38,658 nt of DNA from an uncultured Anaerolineae bacterium (lineage in GTDB: Bacteria; Chloroflexota; Anaerolineae; Anaerolineales; Villigracilaceae), in assembly GCA_937120535.1 (NCBI GenBank), contig CAKZJX010000087.1, forward strand, positions 1 through 38,658, written 5' to 3'. Shown here piece after piece: positions 6,315 to 15,350 of the stretch (positions are counted from its first letter, which is position 1; each line of letters starts with the position of its first letter). A model generated the notes under the pieces. That model searched no databases, was not told the DNA's origin, and was given only the letters and a program-made list of their open reading frames with translations. The position numbers and the translations under genes are program-made.

Positions 6315-9140
6315 TCAGGCTTTTTCTATCTTCACGGCGCATACCTTGAACTCTGGGATCTTTGAGATCGGGTCGAGGGCAGCGCCGCTGGTTAGCACGT
6401 TGGCCGAGGCCTGGGGGAAGTGGAAGTTGGCGTAGACCATGCCAGGCGGCACGCGGTCGGTTACCATAGCTTCGGCTTCTATCGCGCCGCGTCGCGAGGA
6501 GACACGCAGACGTTTGCTGCCGTTGAGGCCGATCTTCTCGGCGTCCTCCTGGCTGATCTCGATCCGCGGTTCGGGATAAATTGCCAACAATCCCTGAGAG
6601 CGCCGTGACATCTCTCCGCCGTGCCAGTGGTACAGGACGCGGCCGGTGCTCATGATAAGCGGGTAGTCGTCATCGGGCAGTTCGGCCGGCGGCAGGTAGT
6701 CCACTGGCACAAATTTGCCTAGGCCGCGAGTGAATTTCTGGACGTGCAGGATGGGAGTGCCGGGATGATCTGGGCTGGGGCAAGGCCACTGCAGGGTCTC
6801 GCCGCGCTCAAGCCGTTGTCGGGTGATGCCGGCGTAGGAAGGCGCTAGGGCGTTGATCTCGTTCAGGATCTGGGCTGTGTCGGTGTAGTCCCACTTGGCC
6901 CAAGGCGCATCCAGGTCGATCGCACGGCCGTGCTGGGCAAGCAGGGGGATCAGGCGTCGGGCGATCTCAGTGATGATCCACCAATCAGGGCGCGCTTCGC
7001 CGGGCGGTTCAATAGCCTTGTGCACCAGTTGGACGCGGCGTTCGGTGTTGGTGAAGGTGCCGCTCTTCTCGGCAAAGGAGACGCCGGGCAGCAACACGTC
7101 GACGTAGAGCGAGGTTTCGGAGGGGAAGATTTCTAGCAAGACCAGGAAGTCAGCGCTCTCTAAGCAACGGCGCACGTGGTTGGTGTCGGCATCTGACATG
7201 ATGGGATTTTCGCCGAGGATGCAGAGAGCACGGATCTTGTTCTCCAAGATGCTCGGGATCATCTCGGTCACGGTCATGCCGGCCCTTGGCGAGAGGCCGC
7301 GCCGATTCTCGTCTCCGATCGGGCGCTCGTCCAGTCCCCATGCTCGGGCAAACTTGATACGGGCTTCTTCGCTGGTGACCGGCTGGTAGGCCGGGTAGAC
7401 GTTCGGCAAGCCGCCCATGTCGCATGCACCCTGGACGTTGTTCTGGCCACGCAGGGGATTGGCGCCACCGCCTGGTTTGCCCATGTTGCCAAGCAGCATT
7501 TGCAAATTGGCCAGGGCCATCACGTTTTGTACACCGGTGACATGTTGGGTGATACCCATAGCCCACAGGGCGGCCATCGGCTTGGAGGCGGCCATGATCT
7601 CGGCTGCCTGGTAGAGTTGTTCCATCGGCACGCCGGTGATGGCGCTGACCTTCTCTGGCGAATAGTGCATCACAGCGGCTTTGAAGTCCTCAAAGCCCTC
7701 GGTGCGCGTGGCAATGAACTCCTTGTCTTCCCATCCTTTCTCTAGAATGATGTACATCAGGCCATTGAGGAGGGCGATGTCAGTGCCGGCCTTGTGTTGC
7801 AGGTGGATCTCGGCGAAGTCACACAGATCAATGCGTCGTGGATCGGCCACGATCAGCCTGGCGCCACGTTGACGCACCGCTTGGCGAAGGCGCATGCCGA
7901 TCACGGGATGTTGCTCGGTGGTGTTGGACCCGATGACAAAGAAGGCCTGGGCTTGTTCGGTTACGTCGTCGATCGAGTTGGACATGGCGCCAGAACCGAA
8001 GGAGATGGCTAGGCCAGCGACGGTGCTGGAGTGGCACAGTCGAGCGCAGTGGTCGATGTTGTTGGTCCCGATCACCTGCCGGGCCAGTTTGTTCATCAGG
8101 TAGTTCTCTTCGTTGAGGCACTTGGCCGAGGCCAGGATGCCGATGCTGTCCGGTCCGCTTTGGCTCCAGACTTCGGCCAGGCGGCGCGCCACGATGTTCA
8201 GCGCTGTCTCCCAATCGGTCTCTACCCACTCCCAGGCACTGCCCTGGCGGGTCTTGGCCTGACCTTCGAGCAGGTAGCGCCGCACCCTAGGTTTGGTCAA
8301 CCGATCGGGGTGATGGACGTAGTCGTAGCCGAAGTGCCCCTTGACGCATGTCCAGCCGTGGTTGGCCGGCCCATCCCAAGCCCCTTCCACGCGGATGATC
8401 CGGTTGTCCTTGACGTGGAGGGTGATCTTGCAGCCCACACCGCAGTAGGAGCAGATGGTATCCACCTTCTTGACCTGCCAGGGCCGGCCCTGGCCGATCG
8501 ACATCTTGGGCCAGAGCGCCGCCGTGGGGCAGACCGCCACACAGGAGCCGCAGAACTCGCACAGGCTATCTTGCATCCCGCCATCCGCTCCAAAGCCGAT
8601 GTAGGCGTTAAAGCCGCGATGGAAGACGCTGATTGCCTCGACGCCGTTGATGTGCTGACAGGCACGCACACAGAGGCCACACAGGATACACTTGTTGCGG
8701 TCTACTATGATGAAGGGGTTGGAGGTATCGATCGGATAGTGATGCTGTTTGCCGCGGAAGCGGTTGCCGGTCACGCCGTATTCGTAGGCTAAGTCTTGCA
8801 ACGAGCATTCACCGGCCGCTTCGCAAGTCATACATTCCAGCGGGTGATCGGAGAGCAACATTTCCAGCGTAAACTTGCGCGCGCTGCGCACGCGTGGCGA
8901 CTGGGTTTGGATCACCAGCCCCTCGCTCACCAGAAACGTACAGGCCGGCTGCAAGGCTCGCAGATTCTCGATCTCCACCAAACAGATCCGGCAAGCGCCG
9001 GAGGGCGGCAGAGCCGGATGCTCGCATAGCACAGGGATAGCGATCCCCGCCCGGCGCGCCGCTTGGAGCACGGTCTCACCGGGTTTTGCCAGAACGGCCT
9101 TTCCGTCGATCATCAAACGAATTTCGCTCGTTGTGCTCAT
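6315..9140 (-). CDS. fdhA: Formate dehydrogenase large subunit, cysteine type, NuoG-like N-terminus
   Basis: A 941-residue molybdo/tungsto-bisPGD oxidoreductase predicted to oxidise formate to CO2 and pass electrons to the NuoF/NuoE-like subunits. The order is: N-terminal [2Fe-2S] ferredoxin domain (Cys39, Cys50, Cys53, Cys67), His/Cys [4Fe-4S] segment at about 98-112, two ferredoxin-type [4Fe-4S] clusters at about 151-205 (CILCGLCVRAC, CEFCGSCVAVC), then the catalytic domain whose own cluster starts at CSYCGVGC (about 230). The active-site ligand is Cys369 in RLCHSSTVAG, where selenoproteins of this family have Sec. The molybdopterin dinucleotide-binding domain is at the C-terminus. A GGAAGGG ribosome site precedes the ATG. 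It lies 15 nt after the NuoF-like gene in one operon. The architecture matches NAD-dependent FdhA and the FdhF of electron-bifurcating Fdh-Hyl complexes. Confidence 0.9.
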   Translation of the reverse strand: MSTTSEIRLMIDGKAVLAKPGETVLQAARRAGIAIPVLCEHPALPPSGACRICLVEIENLRALQPACTFLVSEGLVIQTQSPRVRSARKFTLEMLLSDHPLECMTCEAAGECSLQDLAYEYGVTGNRFRGKQHHYPIDTSNPFIIVDRNKCILCGLCVRACQHINGVEAISVFHRGFNAYIGFGADGGMQDSLCEFCGSCVAVCPTAALWPKMSIGQGRPWQVKKVDTICSYCGVGCKITLHVKDNRIIRVEGAWDGPANHGWTCVKGHFGYDYVHHPDRLTKPRVRRYLLEGQAKTRQGSAWEWVETDWETALNIVARRLAEVWSQSGPDSIGILASAKCLNEENYLMNKLARQVIGTNNIDHCARLCHSSTVAGLAISFGSGAMSNSIDDVTEQAQAFFVIGSNTTEQHPVIGMRLRQAVRQRGARLIVADPRRIDLCDFAEIHLQHKAGTDIALLNGLMYIILEKGWEDKEFIATRTEGFEDFKAAVMHYSPEKVSAITGVPMEQLYQAAEIMAASKPMAALWAMGITQHVTGVQNVMALANLQMLLGNMGKPGGGANPLRGQNNVQGACDMGGLPNVYPAYQPVTSEEARIKFARAWGLDERPIGDENRRGLSPRAGMTVTEMIPSILENKIRALCILGENPIMSDADTNHVRRCLESADFLVLLEIFPSETSLYVDVLLPGVSFAEKSGTFTNTERRVQLVHKAIEPPGEARPDWWIITEIARRLIPLLAQHGRAIDLDAPWAKWDYTDTAQILNEINALAPSYAGITRQRLERGETLQWPCPSPDHPGTPILHVQKFTRGLGKFVPVDYLPPAELPDDDYPLIMSTGRVLYHWHGGEMSRRSQGLLAIYPEPRIEISQEDAEKIGLNGSKRLRVSSRRGAIEAEAMVTDRVPPGMVYANFHFPQASANVLTSGAALDPISKIPEFKVCAVKIEKA

Positions 9141-9155
9141 CGTTCCCTTCCTTTC

Positions 9156-11072
9156 TCACTCCGCAACGGCTTCCATTGCAACCACCGAGGCCATGCGCGG
9201 CGAGATATGGATAGCGCCCAGGTTGCATACCTCATAACAAGCGCCGCATTGGATGCATTTCTCTTGATGGATCACATGCGGCTTCTTCTTCTCACCGCTA
9301 ATGGCGTCCGACGGACAGACTTTCAAGCACAAGCCACAGCCGGGGCACGAGACTTCGTCGATCTCGTATTGGAACATGCCCTTGCATACACCAGCCGGGC
9401 AGAAACGCTCCTTGACGTGCATTTCGAATTCGTCTCGGAAGAAGCGCAGGGCCGCCATCACTGGCCCTGGGGTCAGTTGACCCAAAGCGCATAGGGAGGC
9501 CTGTTGCATCTGGGTTGAAATGTATTCGATTGTCTCCAAGTCTTCCATCTGGCCCTGGCCTTCCACGATGCGAGTCAGCGTTTCTAACAAGCGCTGACCG
9601 CCGATGCGGCAGGGTACACATTTGCCGCACGACTCGGCCGAGGCAAAGGTCAGGAAGTAAAGCGCAAATTCCACCATACAGGTATCCTGGTCCACCACGA
9701 TCATGCCGCCCGAACCCATGGTGGCGCCGGCTTGGGTGAGCGAGTCGAAATCCACCGGCGTATCCAAGGCGCTCTCAGGCAGACAGCCGCCCAACGGACC
9801 GCCGGTTTGCACCGCCTTGAATTTCTTTTTCTTGGCGATCCCTCCGCCAATATCGTAGATGATCTCGCGCAGCGTGATCCCCATCGGGACTTCGATCAAA
9901 CCGGTGTTCTTGATCTTACCGGTCAGGGCGAAGACTGCCGTGCCGGGCGAGTTGGGCGTGCCGATCGTTCGGAACCAATCGGCGCCGCGCAGGATGATCT
10001 GGGGTGTCAGGCCGTAGCTCTTGACGTTGTTGACGTTGGAAGGCTTGTTCCATAGGCCGGAGACAACTGGGAACGGCGGACGGGGTCGTGGCTCGCCGCG
10101 TCGCCCTTCGATCGAGGCGATCAGAGCCGTCTCCTCGCCGCAGACGAACGCCCCGGCGCCCTCTTTGAGGTACAGATCGAACGAGAAATCGCTGCCCAGG
10201 ATGTTTTCTCCCAGCAGTCCGTACTCGTATGCTTGGTGGATGGCTTTGCGTAGCCGTTTGATCGCTAGGGGATATTCAGCGCGGCAGTAGATATAGCCTT
10301 GGCGGGCGCCGATGGCATAGGCCGCAATCGCCATTCCTTCGATCACCGAATGTGGATCGCCTTCCAGGATGGAGCGGTCCATGAATGCTCCGGGATCGCC
10401 CTCATCGGCGTTGCAGATCACGTACTTCGGTTCACCCTGCGCCCGACGGCAGAATTCCCACTTGAGGCCGGTGGGGAATCCTGCTCCGCCGCGACCACGC
10501 AGGCCCGATGTTTTCATTTCCTCGATGACCTGGTCTGGCTGCATGCCGCCCAGCGCTTTGGCAAGGGCCTGGTAGCCGTCAACAGCAATATAGTCCAGGA
10601 TGTTCTCAGGATCGATCATGCCACAGTTGCGCATGGCGATGCGTAACTGCTTCTTGTAAAAGGGCAGTTCTGGGTAGGTGGGCAACCCTTCTTCGGGGTG
10701 AACACCTGGGAAGAGCATCTGGGCCAGGGCGAGCTTCTTTACGACGCGCCCATTGACCAGGTGTTCCTCGATCAACTGCGGCACCATTTCCGGCTTGACG
10801 TTGGCGTAGGTGATGCGGGGCCGGCCCGGAAGCCAGATGTCCATCAGCGGCTCTTTGACACACATCCCAATGCAGCCCACGCCAACGATCTGCGCCCTCA
10901 GCCCTCGCTTTTCTACATCTTGACGGGCCGCCTGAGCTACTTCGGAGGCGCCGGCGGCGATCCCACAGGTGCCCATGCCGATCAGGATGATCGGTTCGGC
11001 GGCACGGTTTTCTTCCATTCGTTTCTGCGTTGCTTGTCGTAGAGCTTCTAGGTCTGCGATTGTCTTGAGCAT
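9156..11072 (-). CDS. NuoF-like NADH-binding subunit of formate dehydrogenase
   Basis: A 638-residue diaphorase subunit that would carry FMN and the NAD(H) site. It has an N-terminal thioredoxin-like [2Fe-2S] domain at about 25-110, the NuoF core with the FMN/NADH glycine-rich loop GLRGRGGAGFPTG at about 190-203, CNADEGDPGAFMDRS, and the cluster motif SCGKCVPCRIGG. At the C-terminus are two added ferredoxin [4Fe-4S] motifs (CPGCGLCLKVCP and CIQCGACYEVC), which are absent from plain complex I NuoF. This layout is that of HylB/HydB-type and soluble NAD-formate dehydrogenase beta subunits. The extra ferredoxin domain makes bifurcation between NAD and ferredoxin possible but does not prove it. 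An AGGAGG ribosome site lies 7 nt before the ATG. It is 15 nt after the NuoE-like gene. Confidence 0.9.
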   Translation of the reverse strand: MLKTIADLEALRQATQKRMEENRAAEPIILIGMGTCGIAAGASEVAQAARQDVEKRGLRAQIVGVGCIGMCVKEPLMDIWLPGRPRITYANVKPEMVPQLIEEHLVNGRVVKKLALAQMLFPGVHPEEGLPTYPELPFYKKQLRIAMRNCGMIDPENILDYIAVDGYQALAKALGGMQPDQVIEEMKTSGLRGRGGAGFPTGLKWEFCRRAQGEPKYVICNADEGDPGAFMDRSILEGDPHSVIEGMAIAAYAIGARQGYIYCRAEYPLAIKRLRKAIHQAYEYGLLGENILGSDFSFDLYLKEGAGAFVCGEETALIASIEGRRGEPRPRPPFPVVSGLWNKPSNVNNVKSYGLTPQIILRGADWFRTIGTPNSPGTAVFALTGKIKNTGLIEVPMGITLREIIYDIGGGIAKKKKFKAVQTGGPLGGCLPESALDTPVDFDSLTQAGATMGSGGMIVVDQDTCMVEFALYFLTFASAESCGKCVPCRIGGQRLLETLTRIVEGQGQMEDLETIEYISTQMQQASLCALGQLTPGPVMAALRFFRDEFEMHVKERFCPAGVCKGMFQYEIDEVSCPGCGLCLKVCPSDAISGEKKKPHVIHQEKCIQCGACYEVCNLGAIHISPRMASVVAMEAVAE

Positions 11073-11087
11073 GGTCGCCTCCTGCCT

Positions 11088-11558
11088 CTATTCGAGTTTC
11101 TCCAGGCGTTCGATCAGGCTCTCGGGGTTGGTCTGACCATAGACCTGATCGTCTACGACGACAATCGGAGCCAGCCCACAGGAGCCCAGGCAGTATACGA
11201 TTTCTAGGCTGTATTTGTAGTCCGGATCGCTGCCGCCTGGGGAGAGCTGGAGAGCTTCTTCTAGGCTCTTCACAAGTTTGGTTGCGCCGCGCACATGGCA
11301 GGCGGTTCCATCGCAAATCTTGATCAGATGACAGCCGCGCCGGGTGAGGTGAAATTGGGCGTAGAACGTAGCCACACCATATAAGCGGCTGAGTGGAATG
11401 CCAGTCCGTTTTGAAATGGCGGATAGAACTTCTTTGGGCAGGTAACCATATGCGTCTTGCACTCGCTGGAGAATCGGGATCACAGCTCCCTTTTCACCAT
11501 TAAATTCCTTTAAAATCTCATCCAAAGGTGCCAAGTCAACCGTTGCAGTGTTGACCAT
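11088..11558 (-). CDS. NuoE-like [2Fe-2S] subunit of formate dehydrogenase
   Basis: A 156-residue thioredoxin-fold [2Fe-2S] protein of the NuoE/HylA family. It relays electrons beside the FMN of its NuoF partner. The four cluster cysteines are seen as CDGTACHVRG and YCLGSCGLAP. The helical N-terminal part (about 15-75) ending in SRLYGVATFYAQF is typical. The start is the ATG at 11558: its ribosome site GGAGG sits 6 nt upstream, and that site itself overlaps an earlier in-frame ATG at 11570, which is therefore unlikely to be used. It is the first gene of the formate dehydrogenase core operon, preceded by about 140 nt of non-coding DNA holding an inverted repeat. Confidence 0.9.
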   Translation of the reverse strand: MVNTATVDLAPLDEILKEFNGEKGAVIPILQRVQDAYGYLPKEVLSAISKRTGIPLSRLYGVATFYAQFHLTRRGCHLIKICDGTACHVRGATKLVKSLEEALQLSPGGSDPDYKYSLEIVYCLGSCGLAPIVVVDDQVYGQTNPESLIERLEKLE

Positions 11559-11689
11559 GTTGTCCTCCAAAAAACGAAGAATTCAAGCGAAATTGTCGGC
11601 TTTTGCACGACCGTTGTTATTATATTCTATGCCGACAGGTCGCCAGGTAGTGCGTTTCTTCGTAGATTTTAGAGGATGTTTGTCCTGAA

Positions 11690-11710
11690 TTAGGATATAG
11701 ATTATCCTAA
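11690..11710. promoter_or_regulatory. Perfect 8-bp inverted repeat TTAGGATA-N5-TATCCTAA
   Basis: TTAGGATA (11690-11697) and TATCCTAA (11703-11710) are exact reverse complements separated by 5 nt. The palindrome covers the stop codon of fdhD and lies about 130 nt upstream of the NuoE-like gene. The arms are AT-rich and no U-run follows on either strand, so an intrinsic terminator is unlikely and a protein-binding operator is more plausible. The arms loosely recall DtxR/IdeR-type boxes (TTAGGTTA arms), but the spacing differs. The regulator is unknown. Confidence 0.45.
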
Positions 11711-12535
11711 ATCCTTGGCCCTTTGGTGTGCCGTCTCTAGCTCTGAACGATCTGTTGTGTTGAGCAGGGCGATACGTTCTGGATGAGTGTAGAGGTTGAA
11801 GCGGGTGCGTCGCGCATAGCCGATCAGGGTGATGCCCCATTTCTCGGCCAGTTCGATCGAGAGTGAGGACGGGGAGGTGCGCGAGATCAGGATGCCGGCC
11901 CCCAGGCGAGCGGCTTTCTGCAGCATTTCCGAGCTGATGCGGCCGGTGGTGATCAGGATGCGCTGCGCCGGCCATAGGTTCTGGCTCAGGCACAGGCCGG
12001 CGATCTTATCCAGCGTGTTGTGGCGACCGATGTCTTCGGCGGCAAGCAGAATCTGCTGGCCATCGCTCAGGGCCGAGGTGTGCACCCCGCCGGTCTCGCG
12101 GTACAAGCTCTGCGACTCGAAGAGCATCTCCACCAAGTGACCGATCGTCTCGGCCGGCACCACAAATCCGTCGGTGGGGTGCGCCTGACGCGGCATCTCG
12201 ATGATCTCCACTGCTGTCAAGCCGCCCGAGCAGCCGGAGGTGCGCGTCCATTTAGAAGGGAGATGAGCGCTGTGGGTGAGCCAGATATCTACATTGTCCC
12301 CGTGCTCGCAGAGGCGGACATCGGCCACCTCTTCCATTGAGTCGATCACGCCTTCGTTGAACAGAAAACCGATCGCCATCGCCTCCAGCAAGATGGGCGT
12401 GCACATGAACGAGACCCACACCTGTCCGTTGACGGTGAGCGAGACCGGCGTCTCGACGATGGTATGGCCTTCGTGGATCAGGTTGCGGCTAAAGTCAATC
12501 TGTTGGTATCGGATAGGTCTGCGCGGTTCCATCAT
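11702..12535 (-). CDS. fdhD: Formate dehydrogenase sulfurtransferase FdhD
   Basis: A 277-residue FdhD-family protein. FdhD moves sulfur from a cysteine desulfurase to the molybdenum or tungsten cofactor and is needed to make formate dehydrogenase active. Recognisable segments are FMCTPILLEAMAIGFLFNEGVI, the cysteine-loop region TSGCSGG (one Cys, where the E. coli protein has two in a CxxC), GGVHTSAL, AAEDIGRHNTLDKI and TTGRISSEMLQKAARLG. The start at 12535 (or the adjacent ATG at 12532) matches the family N-terminus MEPRRPIRYQQ. The frame is open to 12589, but the added residues do not look like FdhD. It lies directly upstream of the formate dehydrogenase genes and reads in the same direction, which supports the functional link. 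Confidence 0.9.
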   Translation of the reverse strand: MMEPRRPIRYQQIDFSRNLIHEGHTIVETPVSLTVNGQVWVSFMCTPILLEAMAIGFLFNEGVIDSMEEVADVRLCEHGDNVDIWLTHSAHLPSKWTRTSGCSGGLTAVEIIEMPRQAHPTDGFVVPAETIGHLVEMLFESQSLYRETGGVHTSALSDGQQILLAAEDIGRHNTLDKIAGLCLSQNLWPAQRILITTGRISSEMLQKAARLGAGILISRTSPSSLSIELAEKWGITLIGYARRTRFNLYTHPERIALLNTTDRSELETAHQRAKDLG

Positions 12536-12611
12536 CGTTAACCTAATAACAGTAAGGGAGAGAGTGTCTTCAGAACAACAAGCTGCCAATCTGAACGCCG
12601 GCCGGTTTGCG

Positions 12612-12833
12612 CTACTCTTCGTCGGAACGCGGTTGGAACGTTTTGCGATGGACGAAAATGAAGCGAGCCGGGTCCGAGAGAAAGGCGCCTAAACAGGCCT
12701 CAGTGCAGAGATAGATGATCTGGCCGCGGTATTCCACCTGGAGAAAGAACTCCGGATCGGCGTGAAAGATACGCCCGCACAGGGCCACGAACGAGGACGG
12801 CTGGGCCGGCGACGAGGGAGTGTCATCGGACAT
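12612..12833 (-). CDS. Small YHS-domain metal-binding protein
   Basis: A 73-residue protein consisting of one YHS domain, a treble-clef-like module found in metal-handling proteins. Visible hallmarks are Cys in ALCGRIF, the aromatic EYRGQIIYLCTEACLGAF with a CxxxC pair, and DPARF. The length is normal for free-standing YHS proteins. There is no Shine-Dalgarno; a TAAAAT hexamer lies 6 nt before the ATG. Position next to fdhD suggests, but does not show, a role in metal or sulfur delivery to formate dehydrogenase. Its upstream region was replaced by the transposase fragment, whose stop codon lies 10 nt before this start. Confidence 0.75.
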   Translation of the reverse strand: MSDDTPSSPAQPSSFVALCGRIFHADPEFFLQVEYRGQIIYLCTEACLGAFLSDPARFIFVHRKTFQPRSDEE

Positions 12834-12839
12834 ATTGGG

Positions 12840-12845
12840 ATTTTA
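12840..12845 (-). promoter_or_regulatory. Possible -10 box of the YHS gene
   Basis: TAAAAT on the minus strand is followed by CCCAAT and the ATG at 12833. It overlaps the stop codon of the transposase remnant, so the remnant may supply the promoter. No clear -35 element was found. Confidence 0.3.
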
Positions 12846-13355
12846 ATCGCTTTTTGGGGGAAATGCATTAACACTACCTTGCACTTTAACACTGGATAAG
12901 GACAACCGCAGGCCAATCTGCTGTGGAGTGAGCTCGGCCTGGAATTGGGTTTGGAGCCAGGATAGGAGATTCTGTTGATGCTCTTGCTGAATCGCACGAC
13001 GGGCATCGCCCCAGGCAGTCAGGTGATCATGGGCAGCCCGTTGCTCGCCTAAGAAGCAAGACAAGCAGGCAATCAAGGTCCAGAAGCGTACGATGGCTTC
13101 TGCGGTCATGAGCGGATAGCGGTCTAAACCCAGCAGCTCCTTGGCATCTTCGAAGAAGACCTCAATGCTCCAACGGATAGCCAAGAGGTTGATGACCGTC
13201 TGCGCACCCGCTTCCAGCAGCGTGAAGCCCAGTAGCGCCTTGGTTGGAGCCTGTGCGTTCTGGCAGGTGATGAGCACGAGCACGGGGCCAAGTTTGCGGA
13301 CGTGGGTTCGCAAGGTGTGGACATCCACACTATAAAAGTGATCGTGTTCGTGGAC
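12843..13355 (-). pseudogene. C-terminal remnant of a DDE transposase (IS4/IS701-like)
   Basis: About 170 codons encode the end of a DDE transposase. The segment INLLAIRWSIEVFFEDAKELLG, with LGLDRYPLMTAEAIVRFW after it, carries the helix with the last catalytic Glu of the IS4/IS701-type RNase H fold. The first two Asp-bearing blocks are missing. The frame is open upstream but changes identity at about 13355, where it becomes a phosphoglycerate-mutase-like sequence, so the element is truncated by a deletion or insertion junction. I see no terminal inverted repeats. It cannot be active. Confidence 0.75.
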
Positions 13356-13439
13356 GAGCGGAATATCCGCCCCTCCCCAAAAGCGCTCCTTCCGATTCCA
13401 CTCGGTTTACCCATGACGCACCAAGATCGCCCGAGTCAT
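13356..13439 (-). pseudogene. N-terminal remnant of a phosphoglycerate mutase / histidine phosphatase
   Basis: From an ATG at 13439, preceded by an AGGAG ribosome site, 28 codons read as the start of a histidine phosphatase: TRAILVRHG, a stop, then TEWNRKERFWGGADIPL. The family signature is LVRHG(Q/E)TEWN...R.DIPL, with His9 the phospho-acceptor. Codon 11 is TAA (13407-13409), where the family has Gln or Glu, one base change from CAA or GAA. The similarity stops after DIPL, where transposase sequence begins. The rest of the gene is not in the neighbourhood. It sits 63 nt downstream of enolase in the same direction, which fits a glycolytic gene pair before the damage. Confidence 0.7.
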
Positions 13440-13466
13440 AGCCCATACTCCTGCTAGGAAAAGAAG

Positions 13467-13493
13467 CAGGGACAGGGTTTCTCCCTGTCCCTG
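13467..13493 (-). terminator. Intrinsic terminator of enolase
   Basis: CAGGGACAGGG and CCCTGTCCCTG form a perfect 11-bp stem with a 5-nt loop. Read on the minus strand the stem is followed by CTTCTTTTCC. It lies 10 nt after the enolase stop and just before the ribosome site of the broken phosphatase gene. Confidence 0.85.
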
Positions 13494-13502
13494 TGGACCG
13501 CC

Positions 13503-14801
<1,299 letters not shown>

Positions 14802-14900
14802 TCAACGTACCGCAATGCGCCCAACCGACCAGGCACATTCGGCCAGTGGGCTATTCAACCGGCCTAAGTATACTCGCATCCTGAACCGCCGATCGGGCTT

Positions 14901-15179
14901 CTACCTTCGTTCAACGCTACGCGGAGGCAAATGCAACAGCCAATCGGCCAACAACAACAACACCAGGCCTCCCAGCCCCTCCATGCCCAGGTTGAGCGGG
15001 CCCACCTCCAAAAATCGCCAGCCGCGCCACTCGCCCACCAGATGACCGGCGACGAATCCGAGCGGGCTGACCATCAGATAGGTCAGCAAATGTCCGCCCC
15101 CACCGTTGCGTAGGAAGTGGTAGAACGCTCCCAACGCCAGGGCGATCCACAAACCAAACACCAGGGCCGGCAAGGTCAT
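14901..15179 (-). CDS. Small hypothetical membrane protein
   Basis: A 92-residue protein with two or three hydrophobic segments: about 3-22, about 30-47 (LLTYLMVSPLGFVAGHL) and about 66-84 (GLGGLVLLLLADWLL). It ends in a basic tail. I do not recognise the family. The ATG at 15179 overlaps the stop of a short upstream frame (ATGA), which supports this start through translational coupling. It reads toward enolase with about 117 nt between them, so enolase probably has its own promoter. Confidence 0.6.
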   Translation of the reverse strand: MTLPALVFGLWIALALGAFYHFLRNGGGGHLLTYLMVSPLGFVAGHLVGEWRGWRFLEVGPLNLGMEGLGGLVLLLLADWLLHLPPRSVERR

Positions 15180-15350
15180 CGCTGCTCAACCCCTGAGAAA
15201 CCATCCCAGGCTTCCCGCCGCTCCAGGCCGGCCCACCCTTCTGTGGCCGCTGCGTCCTCAGCGGTGGAAAATAAAGAACGAGCGCCCTTGTTCATATTGG
15301 GGAACCAAAAACAAACGCGCTGCGAGAAAAGACTCGACACGGTAGTTCAT
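15176..15350 (-). other. Possible small gene with a frameshift, upstream of the membrane protein
   Basis: Two overlapping short frames may be one gene. The first begins at an ATG at 15350 with an AAAGGA ribosome site 8 nt upstream and gives 30 residues (MNYRVESFLAARLFLVPQYE...) before a stop at 15258. The second, one base off, starts at 15295 (MNKGARSLFSTAEDAAATEG...) and ends at 15176 in an ATGA overlap with the membrane protein gene. Together they would give about 57 residues if one base were changed near 15285. No family is recognised. The rest of the 15180-15569 gap holds only the promoter of the acyl-CoA dehydrogenase gene. Confidence 0.3.

Noticed and set aside
8031-8792. Long open frame on the + strand (253 codons) opposite the formate dehydrogenase gene
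   Set aside because: It mirrors the codon pattern of the well-supported fdhA gene, has no ribosome site and resembles no family. Similar antisense frames lie opposite enolase (13686-14474) and the GT-C gene (18870-19634).
6315-9140. Selenocysteine in the formate dehydrogenase active site
   Set aside because: The frame has no in-frame TGA, and the active-site position in RLCHSS is an ordinary cysteine codon.
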